Below, piece after piece: positions 1 through 7,740 of a stretch of DNA of 48,369 bases. The stretch is from an uncultured Clostridium sp. (GTDB lineage: Bacteria > Bacillota > Clostridia > Clostridiales > Clostridiaceae), in NCBI GenBank assembly GCA_900547475.1, contig URGW01000029.1, forward strand, positions 1 to 48,369. Direction: 5' to 3'. The notes beneath the pieces are model-generated. The model was not told the origin of the DNA. It saw nothing but the letters and a program-made list of their open reading frames with translations, and searched no databases. Position numbers and translations under genes: made by a program. Position 1 is the first letter of the stretch. Every line of letters begins with the position of its first letter.

Positions 1-22
1 CTGAGGGAATGAAATGACTTTC

Positions 23-135
23 GAAGCTTTAGCAGTTTTTACGGAAAGAAAGATATAAATTCTTAACGCAAATTACATAATTCCTGGAGGTTATATCATT
101 AATTTTGGGGTTCCACGTGACGAACAATATTATTC
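23..135 (+). repeat. Left copy of a diverged inverted repeat
   Basis: The reverse complement of 48181-48293 aligns along this stretch. Bases 111-135 are identical (25/25), starting TTCCACGTGACG and ending in TATTATTC. Bases 38-90 align without gaps at roughly three quarters identity by eye. Similarity ends sharply at 135, because the other copy abuts the stop codon of the last gene there. A perfect terminus with diverged interior would suit an insertion-sequence end, the right end of an IS200/IS605-like element, or a conserved structured RNA. No transposase is visible on the 22 bases to the left. The alignment is seen directly; the nature of the element is unknown. Confidence 0.7.
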
Positions 136-372
136 TAAAGTTCATTATATAATCTTACTTCCGATAATATAATCAAATTTTCTCTATCACTGGCTTTTAA
201 GCTAAAGGATACAATTTACGGAGTGACCACCTTAAAAGCTAACGACTTTTGCTATATGTTACATTATCTATTTATAACCTTATACCTTATAGTTAATTAT
301 TTCTGCTACATATATATGACAAATCATTAACTTTTAAGGTGACATTGCGGCTCCACTTGATTTTTAAATTTT
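136..372. other. Non-coding stretch with a distant 11-bp inverted repeat
   Basis: No open reading frame of gene-like quality lies here. CACCTTAAAAG at 228-238 is the exact complement of CTTTTAAGGTG at 331-341, and GGAG (220-223) can also pair with CTCC (351-354). A long-range stem enclosing about 90 nt is therefore possible. No T-run follows on the minus side, so it does not look like a normal terminator for the cotH-like gene that ends at 373. It may be part of a structured transcript or chance. Confidence 0.3.
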
Positions 373-2697
373 TTAGCTAATGTATTTTCTCTTTTTAAAT
401 AATAACACTCCAGGTATTGATATTACTAATAATGCAATTGATGAAAGTGTTATTGTTAAGGATTTATAATTAGAAGAAGTATCATTTGGACCCATAGCTA
501 AATTAGTATTTTTAAAATCTTTCATATTAGTATCTTGATTAGGAAGTCTTATAGATGAAAGTTGAGTAATATCCTCTTCCGTTAATCCTAGATTTAATAA
601 TTCATCTTTAATTGAGTCTGTAATAGTACCATCTTCAGAACTTTGAATAATTTGCATTGCTTGCATCATAACCGTTGGATCTAAGTTTGAAGAATTGCCA
701 TCCATGTTTCTAGGAGGATTATTCATTGTATTATTATTAGGATTATTAGTATTTCCAGATGTATCATTTGATGGTGGAGCAAAGCTATCTGTATTAGTAG
801 CAGTACTATTATTAGTTGTATTACTATTATTAGTTGTAGTACTATCATTTGGTTTATTTCCCATGCTATTCATACCACCTTTATCTTTTCCACCACCGCC
901 ACCTTGTTGACCCATTGCAGTTAAATCTACAGTTGTTTCGATTGTACCTGTAGTTGTTGAAGGTTGTGTACCATCAAGCTGAGCAGCAATACTAGTTGCT
1001 CTATCATACCCAAATGTTAATAAGTTACTAACAGCATCTTCATATTCATCAAAGGTATAAAAAGCTGTAGCATCATTTTTTACATAATCACTAATTAATG
1101 CATCTGTTTCAGTAATAAGAGTTTCGTAAGTTCCATTATTAATAAAGTTATTTACAATCTCATCTAAATATTGATGATATAATTCCTTATATTCATCAAC
1201 TTCTAAAAGATTAGCTATTAATGGATTATCCTCTAAGCTATCAGAAACAGGAGAATCAATAGGGAAGTTTATAGCATTTGAAGCAGATCCAGCTTGGAAG
1301 CCTGCAAATGATAAATTATAATCCCAAGGTAATATACTTACTATGCCATCATTCTCATATAGATAATAATTATGGTTCATATTTGAAACATAGCTATCAA
1401 GATTAACTAAGAATGTATTGGCAGCAAAGTATCTTAATACCTCATCTACATCTAAGTAAGATTCTATATCTTCCATGCTGTCAAGATGTTCAATCATATC
1501 TAATATTTTAGTATAGTCATCACTATCAGTATTCTTAAATATTGCATTATCAAAAATAGCAGAGTAGTTAGATATATCATCACCGTTCCATACTAGATCG
1601 GCACCGTTAGAGTTTCCTCCAGGGCCACCACCCATTCCATTAGGTCTGTTTGACGGTGGTTCATTAGAAGTATCAGTAGTATTATCGGTAGATTGTGCTT
1701 CAGATGAAGATTCTCCATTGTTCATATCAGGAGGAGCTTGCATCTGATTAGAGCTATCTCCATTATTCATATTAGGAGGAGCTTGCATTTGATTAGAGTT
1801 ATCCCCGTTATTCATATCGGGAGGAGCTTGTATTTGATTAGAGTTATCCCAGTTATTCATGTCAGGAGGAGCTTGCATTTGGTTAGAGCTGTCTCCACTA
1901 TTCATATCAGGGGGAGTCTGCATCTGATTAGTGCTATCTCCATTATTTATATCAGAAGGCACTTGAGTATTGTCACTTGTATTTTGAGATTCATTGCCAT
2001 CAGTTTGATTTAAGTTAGTTTTATTATTACTAGTATCATAATTATTTTTATTTTCACCAACAGCAACACTATCACTTTCAGGTTTATATAAATTACCATC
2101 AGTTGAACCATAGTTTCTTGCAATAAATTCTTCTTCGATAGGCTCAACTGCAAGATATAATCCCCACTCTTCACCATTAACAGTTATGTGTGCATAAGCA
2201 CATTCTGGTGTTGGAACACCTAATGAAGCAAGTAACTTATAAGATAGATATTCTTTCATATAAGTGGCATCAGACATATTGTTATTTAAAACTAATTTAC
2301 TAAGTCCATCTAAGGTCTGTCCATCAACATATTCATCAAATTTGATTTTAAAACTATATCTATCCGTTGTGTCATCTGTTACAAGTTGGGATAAACTAGA
2401 ATTTCCTTTAGGTCTAATAGCAACATTATTATAAGTTGTACCATTTACAGTTATATTAGCAGCAGTATATTCTTCAGCAGAAGCATTATCAAGCATTTCT
2501 TGCCAAGCAGTTTCATCCATTTCTATATTTATTTCAATAACCTGATCATTATCAAAAATTGTTGTTACATAATCAGGTTGTTCAATATAGGTTGTAGAAG
2601 TTGAGCTTTTAGGTAACACTATAATAATTAATGAAAAAGTTACAGCTATACATATTAATATAGAAACAATCTTATTGAAGTGTTTATTTGAAATCAT
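373..2697 (-). CDS. CotH-family (spore coat kinase-like) membrane-anchored protein
   Basis: 774 aa. It has an N-terminal membrane or signal segment (residues about 8-29), a CotH domain split around a long low-complexity insert, and a C-terminal hydrophobic anchor (about 748-768) followed by KKRK. CotH family features are IRPKGNSS near residue 98, LASLGVPTPECAYAHITVNG, and the LPWDYNLSF motif around residue 455. CotH proteins are atypical kinases that phosphorylate spore-coat proteins; others sit at cell surfaces. Here the insert (roughly residues 210-360) is rich in N, Q, D, P and S, and a second NT-rich region precedes the anchor. The start is supported by an AGGTGG site. It is the last gene of a minus-strand set with DUF4956 and VTC genes (18-nt gap upstream), a recurring trio in Firmicutes. 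Its substrate is unknown; an extracytoplasmic role is inferred from the two hydrophobic ends. Confidence 0.85.
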   Translation of the reverse strand: MISNKHFNKIVSILICIAVTFSLIIIVLPKSSTSTTYIEQPDYVTTIFDNDQVIEINIEMDETAWQEMLDNASAEEYTAANITVNGTTYNNVAIRPKGNSSLSQLVTDDTTDRYSFKIKFDEYVDGQTLDGLSKLVLNNNMSDATYMKEYLSYKLLASLGVPTPECAYAHITVNGEEWGLYLAVEPIEEEFIARNYGSTDGNLYKPESDSVAVGENKNNYDTSNNKTNLNQTDGNESQNTSDNTQVPSDINNGDSTNQMQTPPDMNSGDSSNQMQAPPDMNNWDNSNQIQAPPDMNNGDNSNQMQAPPNMNNGDSSNQMQAPPDMNNGESSSEAQSTDNTTDTSNEPPSNRPNGMGGGPGGNSNGADLVWNGDDISNYSAIFDNAIFKNTDSDDYTKILDMIEHLDSMEDIESYLDVDEVLRYFAANTFLVNLDSYVSNMNHNYYLYENDGIVSILPWDYNLSFAGFQAGSASNAINFPIDSPVSDSLEDNPLIANLLEVDEYKELYHQYLDEIVNNFINNGTYETLITETDALISDYVKNDATAFYTFDEYEDAVSNLLTFGYDRATSIAAQLDGTQPSTTTGTIETTVDLTAMGQQGGGGGKDKGGMNSMGNKPNDSTTTNNSNTTNNSTATNTDSFAPPSNDTSGNTNNPNNNTMNNPPRNMDGNSSNLDPTVMMQAMQIIQSSEDGTITDSIKDELLNLGLTEEDITQLSSIRLPNQDTNMKDFKNTNLAMGPNDTSSNYKSLTITLSSIALLVISIPGVLLFKKRKYIS
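1705..1968 (-). repeat. 45-bp tandem repeat inside the cotH-like gene
   Basis: About six head-to-tail 45-bp units encode a 15-residue repeat of the form DMNNGDSSNQMQAPP with small changes (NNW, NSG, NIQ). The reading frame is preserved and the spacing exact, as expected for an extracellular linker that expands by slippage or recombination. It is coding, so it is not a CRISPR array. Confidence 0.85.
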
Positions 2698-2715
2698 GTT
2701 TACACCACCTATTGA

Positions 2716-3402
2716 TTAGCTCATATATTCTCCATTATAACTAACTAAAACAACGTTATTTACGCCAGATATATGGCTAAGATCATTTACAAATTTAGTT
2801 GACATTTCTTTTAATCTAATTTCTACAGTTAATTCAATTCCAGAAGCTGCAGAAACAGTTTTTGATTTAACAACATGTTTTTTTACAGAATTAGAGATAA
2901 ATTTAATAGCCTCATTTTCGCTATTATCGTTTGTGCAATTTACAACTAATATATAAGGGTTATCAGTACTTTTCTTATTAACAAATACAAGCATTACAAT
3001 TCCTATAAACACAGAACCTAGCACTCCTAAAGGAATAAGACCAGCACCTATAACTATACCAGCAGATATTGACCAAAATAAAAATGCAATATCAAGAGGT
3101 TCTTTTATAGCAGATCTAAATCTTACTATAGATAATGCACCAACCATACCAAGTGATAAAATTACATTAGAAGTTATTGCTAAAATAATTAATGTAGTTA
3201 TTAAAGTCATAGAAACTAAAGAGATACCAAAGCTTTCAGAATACATAACTCCTTTGAATGTCTTTTTGTAAATTAAAAATATAAATAGTCCTATTGCAAG
3301 AGCAAGACCTAAAGCAAGTAAAGTATCTGTAACTGAAAAGCTACTAGTTTTTTCTAAAAAGCTTGATTTAAAAATATCAGAAAAATTAATTTGTGAATTC
3401 AT
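2716..3402 (-). CDS. DUF4956 membrane protein
   Basis: 228 aa. Four to five hydrophobic helices lie between residues about 25 and 141, followed by a soluble ACT-like C-terminal region (about 148-228). The family signature SIVRFRSAIKEPLDIAF is at residues 91-107, in the loop after the third helix. The function of DUF4956 is not established. Its steady neighbours are VTC-domain and CotH proteins, as here: VTC gene 33 nt upstream, CotH gene 18 nt downstream, all minus strand. I infer that it is the membrane partner of the VTC protein, perhaps handling polyphosphate or an anionic polymer at the membrane. The start has a GGAGGTA site about 6-8 nt upstream. Confidence 0.85.
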   Translation of the reverse strand: MNSQINFSDIFKSSFLEKTSSFSVTDTLLALGLALAIGLFIFLIYKKTFKGVMYSESFGISLVSMTLITTLIILAITSNVILSLGMVGALSIVRFRSAIKEPLDIAFLFWSISAGIVIGAGLIPLGVLGSVFIGIVMLVFVNKKSTDNPYILVVNCTNDNSENEAIKFISNSVKKHVVKSKTVSAASGIELTVEIRLKEMSTKFVNDLSHISGVNNVVLVSYNGEYMS

Positions 3403-3435
3403 GTATAAAATACCTCCAAATTTTATTTGTATAAT

Positions 3436-4116
3436 CTATCCAAACATTCTACTACTAGCATACTTAGATATAGAAGCTGCTTTTCTTGTATTAGTTTGTA
3501 TTGTATCTTTTATTATGTCAGGTAAAAACTCATCAAATTTTACCTCTAAAATTATTGTGTCATTATTAGGAATCTTCATTGTTGGAAGAGCAGTATTAAA
3601 CATATCTTGTGAGCAGATTCCTGTTCTTACATTGCTATCGATAGTAATTCTTACATTACCAGGTTTATAAATATAAGCTTCTCGTGTATAGTCAACTACT
3701 GTCTTAGGTCTTAACATTTGAGATTTCATCTTAAAATATAATTCTTGAATTAATGATTTATCAGAGTTAAGCATCCAATTAATATCATTATTTAATATTT
3801 TTTCGCATTGTTCTTTTGTTAATGGTGCTGAAAATTTAGTACATAGACCATTAACTTTACTTTTCTTCTCTAGTCTAATAAAATCAAAATTATCGTTATA
3901 ATACCTAATTCTAAATTTTTCACGTCTACTATAACCATTAATTTTTTCAAGTAATGCTTTATCATTAAAATTATCAAAATATAAGCTTCTTATGTGATAT
4001 GATCCATAAGAATCAGCATTTTTATCTATAAAAGCTATATGTTTAATTCTATTTTTTATTGCAAAATAATCAGAAACATTAATAAAAAATTTTAACTCGT
4101 GCCTTGGTTTACTCAT
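3436..4116 (-). CDS. VTC domain protein (polyphosphate polymerase-like)
   Basis: 226 aa, a single VTC domain of the triphosphate tunnel metalloenzyme fold. Basic and acidic tunnel residues are visible: RHELK at 5-9, HIRSLYFDN at 41-49, REKFRIR at 65-71, RLEKKSK at 81-87, DYTREAY at 142-148, VRITID at 155-160 and LEVKFDEFLPD at 190-200. The yeast Vtc4 domain makes polyphosphate from ATP; bacterial stand-alone versions are assumed to act similarly. There is no signal peptide, so it is cytosolic, presumably next to the DUF4956 membrane partner. It is the first gene of the minus-strand trio and is divergent from the two-component system, which likely controls it. Family is clear; enzymatic activity is inferred. 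Confidence 0.85.
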   Translation of the reverse strand: MSKPRHELKFFINVSDYFAIKNRIKHIAFIDKNADSYGSYHIRSLYFDNFNDKALLEKINGYSRREKFRIRYYNDNFDFIRLEKKSKVNGLCTKFSAPLTKEQCEKILNNDINWMLNSDKSLIQELYFKMKSQMLRPKTVVDYTREAYIYKPGNVRITIDSNVRTGICSQDMFNTALPTMKIPNNDTIILEVKFDEFLPDIIKDTIQTNTRKAASISKYASSRMFG

Positions 4117-4188
4117 AAAATACTCACCTCCAATTTTAGTTAATGTTAAATTTAAGTTAACTTACAAATTATATAGTAGTACTACAAC

Positions 4189-4216
4189 CTTAAAATAATC
4201 TTAAAAATACCCTAAA
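4189..4216 (+). promoter_or_regulatory. Three 11-bp-spaced direct repeats, likely OmpR/PhoB-type operator
   Basis: CTTAAA starts at 4189 and 4200 and CCTAAA at 4211, exactly one helical turn apart. Direct repeats with 11-bp spacing are the usual binding arrangement of OmpR/PhoB-family regulators. The site lies in the divergent region between the VTC gene and the regulator gene at 4284. A TATAAT-like hexamer lies near 4257-4263 just before the regulator's ribosome site. Autoregulation and co-control of the cotH trio are inferred. Confidence 0.5.
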
Positions 4217-4283
4217 TATTTAATTTTTATGTTAAAATTTTTGTAAAGAATTAGATATATAATAAGTGAGGAGGATGAGATTA

Positions 4284-4958
4284 TTGAGATTATTACTTGT
4301 AGAGGATGAAATACAGCTTTCAGAAGCTCTTAATCAAATATTAAGCAAAAATAAATATGTAGTTGATGCTGTATATAATGGTGAAGATGGATTAGATTAT
4401 GGATTAACAGATATATATGATGTGATAGTATTAGATATTATGATACCTAAGCTTAGTGGATTAGAAGTTCTTAGAAGATTAAGAAAAGAAAATATAAAGA
4501 CACCAGTTCTTTTATTAACAGCTAAAGGAGAAATTGAAGATAAGGTTAAAGGCTTAGATAGTGGAGCTGATGATTATTTAGCAAAACCATTTGCAACAGA
4601 AGAATTATTAGCAAGATTAAGGGCTTTGACTAGACGACAAGGGGAAATAATAAATGATAATATTTTAGAAGTTGGAGATATTAAATTAAATATTTCTACT
4701 TATGAGTTAGAAGGACCTTGTAATAGTATTAAACTTTCTTTAAAGGAGTTTGAAATTATAAGATGTTTTATGCAAAGGCCAAGAGTAATAGTAACTAAGG
4801 ATGACTTAATAAGTAAAATATGGGGATATGATTCAGATGCAGAATATAATAACATAGAGGTATATATTTCTTTTTTAAGAAAGAAGTTAGGATATGTTAA
4901 CTCTACTACCAGTATAACTACAGTGAGGGGTGTTGGTTATAAGTTGGAGGAAGTTTAG
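4284..4958 (+). CDS. OmpR/PhoB-family response regulator
   Basis: 224 aa from the preferred TTG start. Receiver domain with the acidic pocket E7-D8, phospho-acceptor D51 in VIVLDIMIPK, and the conserved lysine in LAKPF; winged-helix DNA-binding domain from about residue 125, ending in TTVRGVGYKLEEV. The frame is open to a GTG at 4266 and an ATG at 4275, but GAGGAGG (4268-4274) is the ribosome site. The TTG at 4284 is 9 nt from it and gives the canonical MRLLLVEDE start. The histidine kinase follows 2 nt later. The neighbouring cotH/DUF4956/VTC trio, divergently transcribed, is the likely target. Confidence 0.9.
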   Translation: MRLLLVEDEIQLSEALNQILSKNKYVVDAVYNGEDGLDYGLTDIYDVIVLDIMIPKLSGLEVLRRLRKENIKTPVLLLTAKGEIEDKVKGLDSGADDYLAKPFATEELLARLRALTRRQGEIINDNILEVGDIKLNISTYELEGPCNSIKLSLKEFEIIRCFMQRPRVIVTKDDLISKIWGYDSDAEYNNIEVYISFLRKKLGYVNSTTSITTVRGVGYKLEEV

Positions 4959-4960
4959 AA

Positions 4961-6175
4961 ATGTTTAAGAAACTAAAAATAAAATTTCTGTTGATTAATA
5001 TGAGTCTTTTAACAGCAGTATTTATAGGTATATTCGGAACTATATATTTAAGTACGGCATATAGTATGGAAAAAGATATGCGCATGCAATTATGGAGCAA
5101 TATAATGATTGCTCCACAACAAAAGCCAACGCCTAAAAATGATAGAATGGATATGACAATAAAAATAGATTTAGATAATACTAATGAAGTAGTTACTGTT
5201 TCTTCTAAGATGAATACCGATGATTTGGATATAAATAATATTGTTACAAAAGTTATTAATAGTAGCAAGGATATGGATACGATAAAAATTAATGGTGAAA
5301 GTTTCGGATATTTAAGACAAGATATAGGAAATGGTAAAAGAATAGTATTAATGAGCAAATCATTTCAGCATGAGATGTTATGGAATTTATTAAAAATATT
5401 TATTGGAGTTGGTTCATTAAGTTTAATTCTATTATTTTTTATAAGTATATATTTTACTAATAAGGCTATAAATCCACTAGAAGCAACCTTTAGAAAGCAA
5501 AAGCAATTTATAGCAGATGCTTCTCATGAACTTAGAACACCCTTAACTATAATTAAGACTAATGTTTCATTATTAAGAGAAAATGAAATGGAGACTATTC
5601 ATAGTCAGAAAAAATGGATCAATTATATAGATTCTCAAGCAGGTAGAATGTCAACATTAATTAATGAAATGTTATCCTTAGCAAATTTAGATGCAAATAA
5701 GAAGAAGGAAGAAAGAATTAATATTAATTTAAGTAAGATGCTTAGAGATTCCTTATTAGTATTCGAAGTAGTGATATTTGAAAAAGGCTTAATATTAGAG
5801 GAAGATTTATCTGATAATATTTTTATAAAGGGTGAACAGAATCAAATAAAAAAGCTTATAAGTATATTAATGGATAATGCTATTAAATATACAAATAACA
5901 ATGGAAAGATAACGGTATCACTTATTAATGAAAGAAATAAAGCTAAATTAATAATTAGAAATACTGGTGAAGGTATAGAAAAGGAACATTTAGAAAAAAT
6001 ATTTGAAAGATTTTATAGAGTTGATGATTCAAGAGATAGAGGAACTGGTGGATATGGACTGGGGCTTTCTATAGCAAAAGCTATTGTTGAAGAGCATAAA
6101 GGTAAAATACATGCTGAAAGTATAATTAATAATGAAACATCATTTATTATTGAATTGCCTTTAAGCGTAGGATAA
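4961..6175 (+). CDS. Sensor histidine kinase
   Basis: 404 aa. TM1 is at about 8-31, an extracytoplasmic sensor loop of about 110 residues follows, and TM2 is at about 141-164. A short linker leads to a HisKA domain with H189 in DASHELRTPL and a HATPase domain (N box around LMDNAIKYTNNNG, G box GTGGYGLGLSIAKAIVEEH). The layout is typical of clostridial class-I kinases without PAS or HAMP that I can see. It is translationally coupled to the regulator upstream (GGAGG lies inside that gene). The signal is unknown. A terminator follows. Confidence 0.9.
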   Translation: MFKKLKIKFLLINMSLLTAVFIGIFGTIYLSTAYSMEKDMRMQLWSNIMIAPQQKPTPKNDRMDMTIKIDLDNTNEVVTVSSKMNTDDLDINNIVTKVINSSKDMDTIKINGESFGYLRQDIGNGKRIVLMSKSFQHEMLWNLLKIFIGVGSLSLILLFFISIYFTNKAINPLEATFRKQKQFIADASHELRTPLTIIKTNVSLLRENEMETIHSQKKWINYIDSQAGRMSTLINEMLSLANLDANKKKEERININLSKMLRDSLLVFEVVIFEKGLILEEDLSDNIFIKGEQNQIKKLISILMDNAIKYTNNNGKITVSLINERNKAKLIIRNTGEGIEKEHLEKIFERFYRVDDSRDRGTGGYGLGLSIAKAIVEEHKGKIHAESIINNETSFIIELPLSVG

Positions 6176-6207
6176 GTTAAAGTATATTTAATAAGTAATT
6201 TATTAGT

Positions 6208-6245
6208 AAGACTATTATAACTTAGGTTGTAGTAGTCTTTTTTTA
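6208..6245 (+). terminator. Rho-independent terminator after the two-component operon
   Basis: AAGACTATTATAA at 6208-6220 pairs with TTGTAGTAGTCTT (G-U pairs allowed) across a short loop and is followed by a run of T. Confidence 0.8.
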
Positions 6246-6355
6246 TAGTAAATCTTAAGAATTTCTTTAGATTTATTATAATATCTTCTTTATTTATTAG
6301 ATATATTATAAAATTATAATAAGAAATAAAAGGATAAATTTGGGGGAGAAAAAGA

Positions 6356-6865
6356 ATGGATGCTAATAGTATTTTAAATTATTTGTCGCAGTATGGTTTA
6401 ATATTTATATTTATAATTGTATTTTTAGAGTATTTAAACTTACCAGGACTTCCAGCAGGGATAATAATGCCATTGGCAGGTTTATGGATATCAAGGGGAG
6501 AAATGAATTTTCTTTTTGTTTTAATATTATCAGTTATAGCCGGAGTGATTGGTAGCTGGGTATTATATTTTTTAGGGTTTTATGGTGGGAATTTTTTATT
6601 AGATAAATATATTAAGAAGTTTCCAAAGCAAAAAAAATACATAGATGAAAAGTTAGAATATTTAAGAAGTAAAGGTCATATTGGTGTATTTATAAGTAGG
6701 CTTATTCCAGTTGCAAGAACTATAATTGCAATACCAGCAGGAGTACTTAAAATGAATTTTTTTAAGTATACAGTATATTCAGCAATGGGAATATTTATAT
6801 GGAATGCTACATTTATTTCAGCTGGATATATTTTAGGTGAAGGTATTTTTAAATATATAAGTTAG
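6356..6865 (+). CDS. DedA-family membrane protein
   Basis: 169 aa, shorter than the usual 200 or so. SNARE-associated/DedA fold: re-entrant N-terminal segment with NLPGLPAGIIMPLAG (about 29-43), a transmembrane helix about 54-74, the FISRLIPVARTIIAIPAGV signature (about 112-130) and a final helix. DedA proteins act in membrane homeostasis and are thought to flip undecaprenyl phosphate or phospholipid; which one applies here is unknown. A GGGGGAG site precedes the ATG. The following regulator gene begins 22 nt downstream and could be co-transcribed. Confidence 0.85.
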   Translation: MDANSILNYLSQYGLIFIFIIVFLEYLNLPGLPAGIIMPLAGLWISRGEMNFLFVLILSVIAGVIGSWVLYFLGFYGGNFLLDKYIKKFPKQKKYIDEKLEYLRSKGHIGVFISRLIPVARTIIAIPAGVLKMNFFKYTVYSAMGIFIWNATFISAGYILGEGIFKYIS

Positions 6866-6887
6866 TTAAAAAAGGGGTAACATAGAA

Positions 6888-7601
6888 ATGAATAAAATTA
6901 GTTCATATAATGTTTTAATTGTTGAAGATGAAAATGATATAGCAATTGCTATAGAAGCATATTTAACTAATCAAGGGTATAATGTTTTTATAGCTAACAA
7001 TGGAATAGAAGGATTAGAAGTGTTAAAAAAAGAAACTATTCATTTATCTATAGTTGATGTAATGATGCCTAAAATGGATGGTATAACTTTTGTTATGAAA
7101 CTTAGAGAAAATTATGATTTTCCTGTAATAATGTTATCTGCAAAATCAGAAGAAGTGGATAAGATAATGGGACTTAATATAGGAGCAGATGATTATGTAA
7201 CTAAGCCATTTAGACCATTAGAATTACTAGCAAGAGTTAATTCTCAGCTTAGAAGATATTCAAAATTTTTAAATATGGCAAAAGATCCTGAAGTTAAAGA
7301 AAATATTTATAGTGTTGGTGGATTGGAATTAAACTTTGATACTAAACAAGTTACAATTGATGAAAAACAAGTTAAGCTAACACCTATTGAATTTAAAATA
7401 TTAGCATTACTTATAAAAAATCCAGGAAGAGTATTTGCTGCTGATGAAATTTATGAAAGGGTATGGAATGAACAAGCAATAAATACCGATACTATAATGG
7501 TTCATATAAGAAAGATAAGAGAAAAAATTGAGATTAACCCTAAAAATCCAAAATATTTAAAGGTGGTTTGGGGAGTAGGATATAAAATTGAAAAGCAATA
7601 A
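6888..7601 (+). CDS. Response regulator, VanR-like OmpR family
   Basis: 237 aa. Receiver with E13-D14, phospho-acceptor D57 in SIVDVMMPK, and lysine in YVTKPFRPLELLARV; winged helix in the C-terminal half ending LKVVWGVGYKIEKQ. The sequence resembles VanR/VncR-type regulators, which normally sit directly before a large VanS-like kinase. Here the next kinase (10645) is 3 kb away, separated by a surface-protein gene of different codon use. The pair therefore appears split by insertion. The pairing is inferred. Confidence 0.88.
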   Translation: MNKISSYNVLIVEDENDIAIAIEAYLTNQGYNVFIANNGIEGLEVLKKETIHLSIVDVMMPKMDGITFVMKLRENYDFPVIMLSAKSEEVDKIMGLNIGADDYVTKPFRPLELLARVNSQLRRYSKFLNMAKDPEVKENIYSVGGLELNFDTKQVTIDEKQVKLTPIEFKILALLIKNPGRVFAADEIYERVWNEQAINTDTIMVHIRKIREKIEINPKNPKYLKVVWGVGYKIEKQ

Positions 7602-7740
7602 ACAACTTAAATTAATTTTTTAGATTAAATTTATATCACATAAAGAGGGACTATTAATTTTATAAGAAAATAATGACATATAATTAAAGGTTTGATATAG
7701 TATAGTATGCAAATATTATGTATGATTTTAGGAGGTAGTT

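Noticed and set aside
1705..1968. Regularly spaced repeats that might be a CRISPR array
   Set aside because: Units are contiguous 45-bp in-frame codons of the CotH-like protein with no unique spacers.
1738..2013. Plus-strand open frame of 91 codons
   Set aside because: It is the antisense shadow of the 45-bp coding repeat, without a ribosome site.
3401..3670. Plus-strand open frame opposite the VTC gene
   Set aside because: Antisense to conserved VTC residues; no ribosome site; product lacks family character.
4266..4283. GTG or ATG starts for the response regulator
   Set aside because: They overlap the GAGGAGG ribosome site; TTG 4284 gives the canonical N-terminus.
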